This document shows, piece after piece, positions 55,347 to 64,000 of a stretch of DNA of 64,000 nucleotides. Below the pieces are notes generated by a model. The model saw only the letters and a program-made list of their open reading frames with translations. It had not been told where the DNA came from and searched no databases. The stretch spans positions 327,001 through 391,000 of the forward strand of contig CATQJL010000112.1 of the NCBI GenBank assembly GCA_958299035.1, read 5' to 3'. The DNA comes from Cylicocyclus nassatus. Lineage: Eukaryota; Nematoda; Chromadorea; Rhabditida; Strongylidae. Made by a program: the position numbers and the translations under genes. Numbering within the stretch: position 1 is the stretch's first letter; each line of letters begins with the position of its first letter.

Positions 55347-56197
55347 CGTGCTTTAACTTTCTTACATTTCCTGCTGCGATAAAGACCATTAGAAGCAGAA
55401 AACCTTTCGCAATACAGCGCACATCCTCTTATAATCATATCACAGACGGCCAGAAAATTATCGATTGAAAAGCAAAAAAAGTTTTTTCCTGAAACTTTTT
55501 GACTGGTCATAACATCCTTCAAAATTTGTCAGTAAAAATGCTAAGTAGCCTATCCTGCAAGCCAGTACAAAATAAGATGGAAAGGGCTCAAACAAAGAAA
55601 ATTTGCTAAAAGAGAAAAATCAAAGTCTAAAATTGTCAGATTTTTTCGGCATTTTTTCGTAGGGCTCGAAGTCCCAAAACATGAAGTTTTTTTGGTTTTT
55701 TGCGTACTGAAGAGCTAAATGTTTCTGCAAACACTGTCAACAAGAGGTCTACGCTTACGCTCAAACAAATGAGATTGGCGATTGCATTCTTCAAAAGAGA
55801 TTTATGGGCCACATAATGATTAAAACGACTCCGGCGGTTGAGGCGCTGATATCTCAGTCTAAATAAGTTTTAAGAAAATGACAAAGTGTGAATAATGTAG
55901 ACAATTTCTACTACATACTGTAGCTGAAATTTCAAAAGAATGTCGCAATTCGCGTTTGATTTTTGGCCAGAAATGTAAATGCAGTGAAATTCTGTTATCA
56001 GTTGCGGTTGTGTAAAGCTCTGCATATTTCTAACGAGTGAAGCTAGAAGCTTGTTTCAACTACCATTGGATAGAGCATGAAAAGAGCTTCTCAATGTCAT
56101 GCCAAGCCTTTCTCAGAGGAGAAAGTTTGATGGATAAAAGTTATTCCTGAAACCGGGGCTATAGAAGCAAGCGCGCATTACTTTATCACCAACCTAA
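55303..56197. mobile_element. Mariner-like element without transposase
   Basis: TTAGGTTGGTGCAAAAGTAA at the left and TTACTTTATCACCAACCTAA at the right are imperfect inverted ends of the type seen in animal mariner elements (cecropia/Hsmar1-like). 895 bp, no transposase frame. It sits inside the last predicted exon of the gene above. Confidence 0.7.
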
Positions 56198-56337
56198 ACA
56201 GCAGTATCGCTCATATTCGTCAAGAAGTAGCGAAATTCACCGATGTTCACCGAAATCCGCGTTGCATCGCCATATCCTGATACAGAGTGAACGAACGAAT
56301 TCAAGGGCACCGCTCTTCTAAGGGGAGGCGCATCTTC

Positions 56338-56392
56338 TAATCTATCTATATGTATATATATATGTATATGTATATATATGTATGTATATATC
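56338..56392. repeat. (TA/TATG) simple repeat
   Basis: TATATGTATATATATATGTA-type repeat directly before a family C element. Confidence 0.8.
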
Positions 56393-57098
56393 ATAACTTA
56401 TAATAACGGGCTAAGGATGTTTACGTGACTTTGTGTGTGTGTGTGTGTGTGAGTGTGTCTGTTACGAAATTCGTAGAGCGTGTCCCAGCCGACCTCCTGG
56501 GCTCAAATTTTGCACAGTGCATGCTATTCGCATGAAAGTCCAACATGCAAAAGCACGAGCAGATTCGTTCAGTGGATCCCTCAGAAACTGCGCGCCAAAC
56601 GGGTCCACCTGGCTTCTGTACCGCAAAATTCGGTCCGTATCATTACTTTTTGCAGAGTCGCGGATGAGTTTGGTAAGCAAATGTGCAAGCGCTAGAGCTT
56701 AGCCGGAAAAGTCGAAAGTTTACTACATAACGAAAACGGCGCCAGAAAGAATTGGTTGTGTAAATGGTCAATTTGCCAAGGTTCTAGCTAAGCGTTTGAG
56801 AAGATTTTCACACAGAGATATAGCTCACGGTTACTATTACCTCTATGGCGACTATCAAGCCATGACAGATCCGAAAACCTATTCAAATTTGCGTTTTTCT
56901 TCCTGCGAAAAGTTTCATCCACGCGAAATCACCGATCTCACGTGAAAAAACTTTCTAAATGAGTGGTTGTTTACATTCTATTCGTGGTAGTCGGCATAGC
57001 GCGGTGAGTTCCAGTGCCACGATTTTACGAGAATGAGTAAGGCACATAGATAGTAAAGCCAGTGCGAGCCTCTGCGAAGCAGAGGTGACGCACTGGTA
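56390..57098 (+). mobile_element. Hairpin-terminated element (family C), copy 4, short TG tract
   Basis: It starts ATCATAACTTATAATAACGG, with about 10 TG units (56432-56460), TGTTACGAAATTCGTAGAGC, the common body, and the terminal double hairpin 57059-57096. It is the unexpanded version of the 28- and 52-kb copies. Confidence 0.8.
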
Positions 57099-57101
57099 CT
57101 T

Positions 57102-58753
57102 ATATAAAACTCAAAGTTTGTCTGTAAGTTGCTAAAGAGTTTGTGTTTTATAGAAATCTTTCTGAGTGGACCGATTGAGCTGAATTTTGCTCCCATACAA
57201 ATAAGCCACGGCGCGGAACATAGGCTACTTTTCGCGACAATTCGTTGGGTCCTTCTATCGATTTATTGATACATGCGGGAAAATGGGAGCCTATCACACC
57301 ATTTCATAAATTGCTCTACAGTGAGCAGTACAGCTCATTCTCTATCTTGGCAAAAGGAACTTGGTGAAGGAAACCCCAAGTAGGTTCTTGCAACTCAAGA
57401 AGGACCACAGCCTGTTCTAGGCGAAAGCGGTTTCCTTACGTGAGGCGGCGACGGATACGATGCGTACTTAACCAACAACTGAGATCTTGAGTCAAGCTAA
57501 GATTTGATTCAGCTGCTTAGCTCACGTGGATCGATCGTCTCTGTATGGTTCTAGACCAAAGGTTCAAAACCGCTCAGAGACGGTCGGCTTACGGGTATTG
57601 ACGATAATAATCATCATGATAGTTGCCGTTCTTATCAGCCTGTCAGTGGAGTTTTTGACGCTGCTGATGAATCGACCATCCTGCGTTCATTTCTCCTACG
57701 CGGTCATCCCTGTGATAATGTTTTCTTTCTTTAATGTTTCCTGATGTAAAAGAGAAATGGTTTCCGACCTTAAAAGAGAGGTAGTTACCGACCAATGTTA
57801 TGACTGACGGGAAAATGTGAGTCAAATTCTGATCATTACTTGATGCATAAGCAATACACCGGTGACTACCGGTTAAGATTAGTAATATATGGACCCTTAA
57901 ACAAGCACTGCATCAATTGCGAGGCCAGCAAAGTTGCAATTGACCAGCAGTTGCAATTCTTTGTTGAAAGATTTCGATTTGCAGATAAACTCAATCATAG
58001 GCTATGGTCTTGCATGTCACACATATCTGCAAAAGTGGTGAATAATATTATCCCGGACAAGGCCGTTTACTATATACCCTCGATATCAACCCATATGTCT
58101 TCCCTCAGCATGACGTGGAATATGTGGGTTGGTAAGGCTCCGCCTCGCTTTGGGCTTGCGCCGGCGACGCGCCGACGTTGCGGGCGCATCGTTTGGCGTG
58201 ACGTGGTGCTTATAATAACGTGGCGCAGGATTTCACACGTTGTTCTTCTTGTCACACCACGTCAAAGATACGCACGCAACGTGGTGCAACCTTGAAGCGA
58301 GGCGGCGCCTCGCCAATCCACGTAATCCATGTCATGTTGAGGGAGGACATATGGGTTGATATCGAGGTTAAAACTCAAAATTGTCAGTTTGGAGGCTATG
58401 TGTGCCATAAAAACGCGCGCCGCTCAACCAGGCTAAAACTTTGCACACATATGTTTTCGACCCCTGCGCAGACGATATGCTACTTATTGCGCAATTTGTA
58501 GGGTCCTTCTATCGATTTATTGATCTGTTTACGTTTTTCTATGGAATTGAAGGCTTAAAGGCTGTTCAATCAAGCATTTTCTCATAGTCATGTAAAGGAG
58601 GGCAGTGAAGCTCATTTTCACCTCAGGATCACGAGGGTGCGATGAATTTAAGTGGATGCCGCAAGGTAAGTCATCCATAAGATTTAAATGAGGGGGAGGG
58701 GGCTCGCAGTGCAGGTGAACAATGGCCCTGGCTGGACAGGTAAAGCCCACTAG
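57102..58753 (+). mobile_element. Helitron-like family B block
   Basis: TATATAAAACTCAAAGTTTG, TCTTTCTGAGTGGACCGATT and CATAGGCTACTTTTCG mark a family B 5' part at 57105. A second such part occurs at about 58370-58530 (AAACTCAAAATTG, CGACCCCTGCGCAG). The block ends GGTAAAGCCCACTAG before T at 58753. It contains an unassigned stretch (57330-58070) and a nested GC-rich MITE (58077-58367). Confidence 0.45.
58077..58367. mobile_element. GC-rich palindromic MITE, copy 2
   Basis: CCCTCGATATCAACCCATAT and its near-complement enclose inverted GTCTTCCCTCA, GCATGACGTGGA and GGCTCCGCCTCG blocks. Same family as 16888-17167. Confidence 0.7.
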
Positions 58754-59143
58754 TATATATCCAAAACTCAAAGTGTGTTTTAATAAGTATGTTTTTTAGA
58801 CAAATCTTTCTGAGTGGACCAAAGAGCTGAAACTTTGCATGATTATGTTTTCGACCCCGGCGCAGAACATAGGCTACTTTTTGCGGCGATTTACTGGACC
58901 CTTCTATTGATTTGTTGACTTGTTTAATACATCTGGGAAAATGAGGCTTGACATGCTTTAACCAATCATTTTGCCATGATCATGTAGTCAGAGATGGTAA
59001 AGCTCATTGTAATTTCAATGTCCTGAAGATGCTGGCAATTCGTTTCAATCCCTTTTTGCACAGAAGAAGCTCAAAAACATAAGTACAAGTAACTTCTTCT
59101 TGGCTAAACTGGAGTCCCGAGTGAAACCGGGGACGCCGGCTAG
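58754..59143 (+). mobile_element. Helitron-like family B, complete copy
   Basis: It starts TATATATCCAAAACTCAAAG immediately after the CTAG of the preceding element, has TCTTTCTGAGTGGACC, CGACCCCGGCGCAGAACATA and GGCTACTTTTTGCGGCG, and ends AACCGGGGACGCCGGCTAG (59140-59143) before T. Length 390 bp. Confidence 0.65.
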
Positions 59144-59480
59144 TAGGTATATAAAGGTTCCCGTTTGGGTACATTAGTCGTAAGGTAGGCGGTCAAATTT
59201 CACATATCGTCTTAGATTTTTGCTTACTGTAAGCTATCCACTTTTATTCATTGCACACTGACAACCTACCGTAGCCAAAAATCTATTTAATTTGAGCACC
59301 ATCTATCCAAACGGGCACTTCTATATACAAGGGCTTTTAATCTGAGTGTCACAGTCGGCGCCGCTGGCGAGACGCCTCGCGGGTATCTCGCCGCGTTCGC
59401 CCTCAGTGGATAAAATATTTTTGCATGCTTGAGGCGTGGGAAATACCGTGTCTTTAGGGATGAGCGAACTTAGGTCCCCT
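59144..59480. other. Unassigned sequence
   Basis: Nothing recognisable. Confidence 0.25.
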
Positions 59481-59489
59481 GTCAGCCGG

Positions 59490-60232
59490 ACTGAGGGCCG
59501 CATTAACATCCCTTCGGGGAGGGGATCGCAGCTCAAAAGAAAGATTTATGTCTTGAAGCTCCAGATATATGGGATTCACGGTGTCTAGCCATCCGAAAGT
59601 ATTCCTACTGTTATTAATCATGAATATATTGAACAGGAGCGAGAAATTGTACAAACCGCGTTTTCCAGCTTTTTGTATGATCCGCTGATGATCTCCGGCG
59701 GCCAACCGTCTTGTTTTTTAAAAGTCATATTTCTTTCTTCGGAGTTAACAAAACCATTCCATAATACCGCATATTCAACTCAGCAGTGCTAAGCATGTTG
59801 CTGAGAAAAGCAAATGAGTTTTTGAAATATCGAATTTTTCGACAGACCCCAATTTTCGACTTGTTGTTCACCGCAAATTGCATGACTCCAATACACTGTT
59901 TGTTCTTATCAGCAGCATGCTTAGCACTGTTGGATTAGATAATTTGTACAACCTTGGAAGCTCTTCATTAGCTTTGGAGAAAGGAAAATGATCTCGGCGA
60001 AAAGATAATTGGCCGCCGGGGATCATCAGGGGATTACGCAGAAAGCTGAAAAATGCGGCTTGTACAGCTTTTCGCTCCTGCTCAATATGTACGTAGTGAA
60101 GGATAGTAGCCATATTGCGGATAGGTAAGCGTGAAATGCAGATATCTATAGCTCCAGGATATGAAGCTTTCTTTTAAGCTGCGTTCCCCTCCTCAGCGGG
60201 TATGTTAGCATGCGGCCCTGAGATGTATTTTC
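59490..60232. mobile_element. Foldback element (~740 bp)
   Basis: CTGAGGGCCGC (59490) pairs with GCGGCCCTGAG (60212), and AAGAAAGATTTATGTCTTGA with its inverted counterpart near 60160. TGATGATCTCCGGCGGCCAA pairs with TTGGCCGCCGGGGATCATCA near 60012. The centre is near 59855. Confidence 0.65.
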
Positions 60233-60239
60233 AAGGTCA

Positions 60240-61146
60240 TGAGTTGTCAATAACCATGACAGCACCAGGGTCGGGTCCGGCACGAAGTGGGCAATTGGGG
60301 TTTTCAAAACGAATTCCCCTTTGGTCCCAAAATTTTTTACGAATACCCGTTTGAACCCAAAAACGATGCTTCATGCTTGTGCAACGAGAGCACCGGCCAC
60401 ACTTCGCCCAAAAACGCTCAAAAGCGCCCAAAAACGCTCAAATTCTTCTAGTTATTCCTCACCTTTATCAAAATAGCAAACAGGAAGAAGAATAAGCAAG
60501 AAAAATGATGAAGGAATGAAGAAATATCAAAGAAACGCAGTTACATTACTGATAGATGCCGTTTCGCGTATCGATTGACTGGAGCGCGCATTCCTCCTTA
60601 GAAAGCTGGGCTGCTGATGCGGTTTTTGGCTCTAACAAAGACAAGAGGAGGAATTTCGCAACCAAAATCTACCATATAGTAAACTCTAGGTGTACAACAT
60701 ATTTATGTGAAAATTTTGAAAAACTTATGCGAATTGGAAGTTTTCCCCACCTAGGTGGGCATTAGGTAAGCAATTGCCCACCTAATTTGGAAAATAGTTG
60801 GGCACGCTCTTCATTCACATAAGTTTTTCATAATTTTTCATACATTGTTCCTTAGTCCTAATTAATGCGCGTATACACACCAAATCTTGCGCGATTTCGT
60901 TTTCTCTGCTCTGCAAACGAGCCATTTTTCCATTTTCTTGATAATGAGAAACTTTCAGTCACATAATTTTTCAATGAAACTTCTAAGTTGAGCCCTGCGG
61001 GCCCGTGTTCATGTGCCTGCCAAGTTTCATACCGTATGGTCATCTGTGCGCTGCAAACGCATTTGATCACATCTTCGTTTACTAGTTTTGCAAAATTTTT
61101 GGAAAAAATGCTTATTACACCTCCCATTCACATAAGTTTTTCATAA
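60240..61146. other. Mostly unassigned
   Basis: GGGTCGGGTCCGGCACGAAG and GAATTCCCCTTTGGTCCC (60268-60330) are related to the MITE at 50373-50637. An inverted pair of GAAAAACTTATG (about 60720) and CACATAAGTTTTTCATAATT (about 60816, 61130) suggests a small decayed foldback. Confidence 0.3.
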
Positions 61147-61701
61147 TCTTATATATAAAGCTGAATGTCTGTTTGTCTGTATGTCTGTATGTCTGTCTGT
61201 CTGTCTGTATGTCTGTGTGTACGTATGTTCCGAATAGAAAATTCCATTTCTGAGCCGATCCGGACCAAACTTGGCACACATACACTTCGGGCCCCGGCGG
61301 GTGTCATAGGCTACTTTTCGTCATCGATCGATATCGATTTTATCGATTTTTATCGATTTTTTTGCAAAGTTTGAGCTACGGGGCTGGGAGTTGGCACAGG
61401 GGGGTAATCGAGCATGGGGATTCCGAATACAATATTGGTTTTCAGGATTATCGATTACTTTTATCGATTTTATCGATTTTTTTGCAAAGTTTGAGCTACG
61501 GGGCTGGGAGTTCGCACAGGGGTGTAATCGAGCATGGGGATTCCGAATACAATATTGGTTTTCGGGATTATCGATTACTTTTATCGATTTTATCGATTTT
61601 TTTGCAAAGTTTGAGCTAGGGGGCTGGGAGTTGGCACAGGGGGGTAATCGAGCATGCTGATCATCCCCAAGGGGGGTGATCAGCATGCTATTACACCCCT
61701 G

Positions 61702-62279
61702 CTCAGATAATCGCCGGGGGCAAGCGGCCATGCGAATTTGGAGCAAGCGGGCACCGGAAAAATAGTTCGCTGATTTTTTGTGGTCCGCTTGCAGAAATTT
61801 GGAATAATTTTGGCCAATTTTTAGACGAACGCTCGAAGATCTACCGCGCTTTTTCTATACATAAGGTGCGGCACAGTGGCCGCATTCTCGCGGACATTCC
61901 GCGAAAACATGCAAAATTATTGGGAGCCGCACGGTCCTTTGTGGAGGACCGCGCAACCCCCAGGTACTTTCCGCTGGAAGAAAGTACCCCAAACTTGGGT
62001 AATAAAACCATCGATGGCACCTCTGCCACATAGAGTCTCATCTTTTCTCGGCGTATGCCCGAAACCGCGTAAAAAGAGTCCGAGCGCCTGCTGAAAGTTT
62101 GGCCAGCGCTCGCTGAAAGAGATTGTTTGACGAGCGCTTGCAGAAAATTTTGTATTGATGCCCGCTTGCAGAAAACGGAAATACCGCCCGCTGAAGATTT
62201 GGCCACGCCCCGAAATCCTGCTGACCGCCTGCAGAAAAGCGCGAGTTTGCGGACCGCCTGCCCCCGGCGATTATCTGAG
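61702..62279. mobile_element. TIR element, family F, with SL RNA gene, inserted in a Helitron
   Basis: CTCAGATAATCGCCGGGGGC and its complement, 578 bp, flanked by TG on both sides (61700-61701, 62280-62281). Removing it and one TG restores ACACCCCTGTGCCAAATTCC, the sequence found uninterrupted at about 20690. This shows a 2-bp target duplication and real mobility. Confidence 0.9.
61884..62009 (-). ncRNA. Spliced-leader (SL1-like) RNA gene inside a transposon, copy 2
   Basis: The minus-strand leader (62009 to 61988) begins GGTTTTATTACCCAAG and ends TTTGGG, matching SL1 at 20 of 22 positions (positions 6 and 21 differ). The next bases are GTAC, an intact GT donor where SL1 RNA has one. Then come a 9-bp hairpin (GGTACTTTC with GAAAGTACC), the same hairpin as copy 1 (GCGCGGTCC with GGACCGTGC), an Sm-like AATAATTTTG, and a terminal hairpin (TTTTCGCGGA with TCCGCGAGAA). 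Length ~126 nt. It could be transcribed, but no promoter element was proven. Confidence 0.75.
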
Positions 62280-62680
62280 TGTGCCAAATTCCAGCCCCCT
62301 AGCTCGAATTTTCAAAAAATCGATAACATCGATAAAAGTAATGGACGATCTTGAAAACTAATATTGTGTTCGTAATCAGCATGCTCGATTGCCCCCTGTG
62401 CAAAATCCCAGCCTCGCATGTCAAAATTTACAAAAAATCGATAAGATCAATAAAAGTAATCGATAATTCTGAAAACTAATATTGTATTCGGAATCCCCAT
62501 GCTCACTTCCCCCCCTGTGCCAACTCCTAGCCCTGTAGGTGAATTCTGCAAAAAAATCGATAAAAATCGGTAAAATCGACATCGATCGATAACGAAAAGT
62601 GGACTGTGACACCCGCCGGGCCCGAAGTGTATGTGTGCCAAGTTTGGTCCGGATACGGCGGAGCCGGGTAAGCCAGCTAG

Positions 62681-63195
62681 TCTTATATATAAAGCTGAAT
62701 GTCTGTTTGTATGTCTGTCTGTCTGTATGTATGTATGTATGTATGTGTGTACGTATGTTCCAAATAGAAAATTCCATTTCTGAACCGATCCGGACCAAAC
62801 TTGGCACACATACACTTCGGGCCCCGGCGGGTGTCATAGGCTACTTTTCGTCATCGATCGATATCGATTTTATCGATTTTTATCGATTTTTTTGCAAAGT
62901 TTGAGCTACGGGGCTGGGAGTTCGCACAGGGGGGTAATCGAGCATGGGGATTCCGAATACAATATTGGTTTTCAGGATTATCGATTACTTTTATCGATTT
63001 TATCGATTTTTTTGCAAAGTTTGAGCTACGGGGCTGGGAGTTCGCACAGGGGGGTAATCGAGCATGGGGATTCCGAATACAATATTGGTTTTCGGGATTA
63101 TCGATTACTTTTATCGATTTTATCGATTTTTTTGCAAAGTTTGAGCTAGGGGGCTGGGAGTTGGCACAGGGGGGTAATCGAGCATGCTGATCAGG
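62681..63195 (+). mobile_element. Non-autonomous Helitron, family A copy 7 (5' part)
   Basis: TCTTATATATAAAGCTGAAT follows the previous Helitron's CTAG with no spacer. It contains the usual box and three repeated ATCGATTTTATCG units. Family similarity stops at GAGCATGCTGATCAG (about 63195), and no CCAGCTAG end is seen before the window ends, so it is truncated or longer than the window. Confidence 0.75.
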
Positions 63196-64000
63196 ATGCG
63201 GTGCAGGAGGAACCAAAGGCATACCGCCTGTAGCCGTAGGAGACAATTGAGAGCGCGAGCGCTATGGGTAGATTTTGGCGAGGATCCAGGAAAACTTGGC
63301 GAGGACATCCATCAAAAACAAACCCTTATAACTCTTCTTGGAATTAACTTCCATAGATACGAAGGACAGATTTGGAATCAGTATTGAAATGCGCATTTTT
63401 CAGTAATACGCCTCCGGATAGATAGACAACGCTGTCTCGCTAGACGAGTTTTATTTTTACCAAAAACTGAGCCTTCAAAATTCACCATTAAAAGCTGAGG
63501 AATTCCAAGTCAAATGTTGTGTGAAGACTTAAGTGATTTTCTTTAGTGAAATTTCTGGATTTGAAATTAAAAGTAGGGAGTGGTAAAAATAATGTTAGCT
63601 AAGTTGTATGTGATGAACTTTTGCTACCGTGTACAGCTTCGAAACGATTAATTTAGAACTAGAATAGCTTTGAAGTTAGAGACAAACTGCATATTACATC
63701 TTGACACAAGCCCAAATCTTTATGACATTTTGATTGCTTTGGTTCATTAACTCAAAAGGCAAACTATTCCTTTATTTATAGAAATGAATTTTGAATGAAA
63801 ATCCCTGCCTTCAACAATTTAAAACTTCAAAATCCACAAAACAAGAAAATTGGGAATTGGGAAATCCTGTAAGGATGTTTTTCTTACAGTACAATTCCCA
63901 ATTTTAACTTTTGGGCTCAGTGAGCGCCTTCCAATCTGCATTACAAATCTGTTTTTCAAATTTTTCCAAGTCATTTCTAGGCATAGTTATGAAGATTTGT
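63196..64000. other. Unassigned sequence
   Basis: No gene or element recognised. A short imperfect hairpin (AATTGGGAATTGGG with CAATTCCCAATTTT) lies at about 63848-63905. Confidence 0.3.

Larger units (their letters stand above)
61147..62680 (+). mobile_element. Non-autonomous Helitron, family A copy 6
   Basis: TCTTATATATAAAGCTGAAT after A at 61147, (TCTG)n, the ATCCGGACCAAACTTGG box, three ~120-bp units with TTTGAGCTACGGGGCTGGGA and AATCGAGCATGGGGATTCCG, a palindromic centre, and the 3' end GGCGGAGCCGGGTAAGCCAG then CTAG (62677-62680). It is interrupted by a family F TIR element at 61702-62279. Confidence 0.85.

Noticed and set aside
57526..57744. Hydrophobic open frame as a membrane protein gene
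   Set aside because: No splice sites, homology or conserved context; it lies in a transposon-rich block.

Overview
This is a nematode-type nuclear genome segment, gene-poor and crowded with mobile elements. The case for a nematode rests on three things: a compact gene with mostly 50-200 bp introns and TTTTCAG-like acceptors encoding a La protein; a trans-splice-like acceptor just upstream of another start codon; and two sequences almost identical to the nematode spliced leader SL1. I cannot name the species.

Host genes are few. A well-supported 11-exon La/SSB RNA-chaperone gene lies at 46301-49453 (+). The first three exons of a type II membrane protein, possibly an N-acetylglucosaminyltransferase I, lie at 13359-13765 (-). 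A multi-exon membrane-protein fragment at 54535-55346 (+) has its last exon cut by a mariner-type end.

The rest is layered transposon sequence. From 1 to 12 kb there is a TTCGAATA satellite, then long foldback (palindromic) elements at 1.7-5.0, 6.4-10.3 and 10.7-11.8 kb. From 12 to 28 kb there are inverted-repeat elements (PIF/Harbinger-like with TWA target duplications, mariner-like with TA) and foldbacks at 20.0-22.9, 23.6-26.6 and 26.9-28.0 kb. From 28 to 42 kb there is an element with a 754-bp (TG)n tract, then a block of rolling-circle transposons: head-to-tail Helitrons culminating in a 7.7-kb Helitron (33813-41554). This carries a decayed Rep/helicase gene, with a 637-bp non-autonomous relative nested inside the helicase. 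From 42 to 64 kb come further inverted-repeat elements, tandem foldback units, the La gene, a second giant (TG)n tract (867 bp), more Helitrons and a final Helitron tandem.

The most striking observation is that two copies of one TIR element (50703-51266 and 61702-62279, each with a 2-bp target duplication) carry what looks like a complete spliced-leader RNA gene. Each has a 22-nt leader matching SL1 at 21/22 or 20/22 positions, hairpins, an Sm-like site and a terminal hairpin. Related cargo themes recur: tRNA-like pol III modules sit in the arms of Harbinger-like foldbacks (1.9, 7.5/8.1 and 17.3/17.8 kb), and histone-type 3' stem-loops sit in the arms of the 6.4-10.3 kb palindrome. Small-RNA and RNA-processing modules therefore appear to have been captured repeatedly by non-autonomous DNA transposons here.
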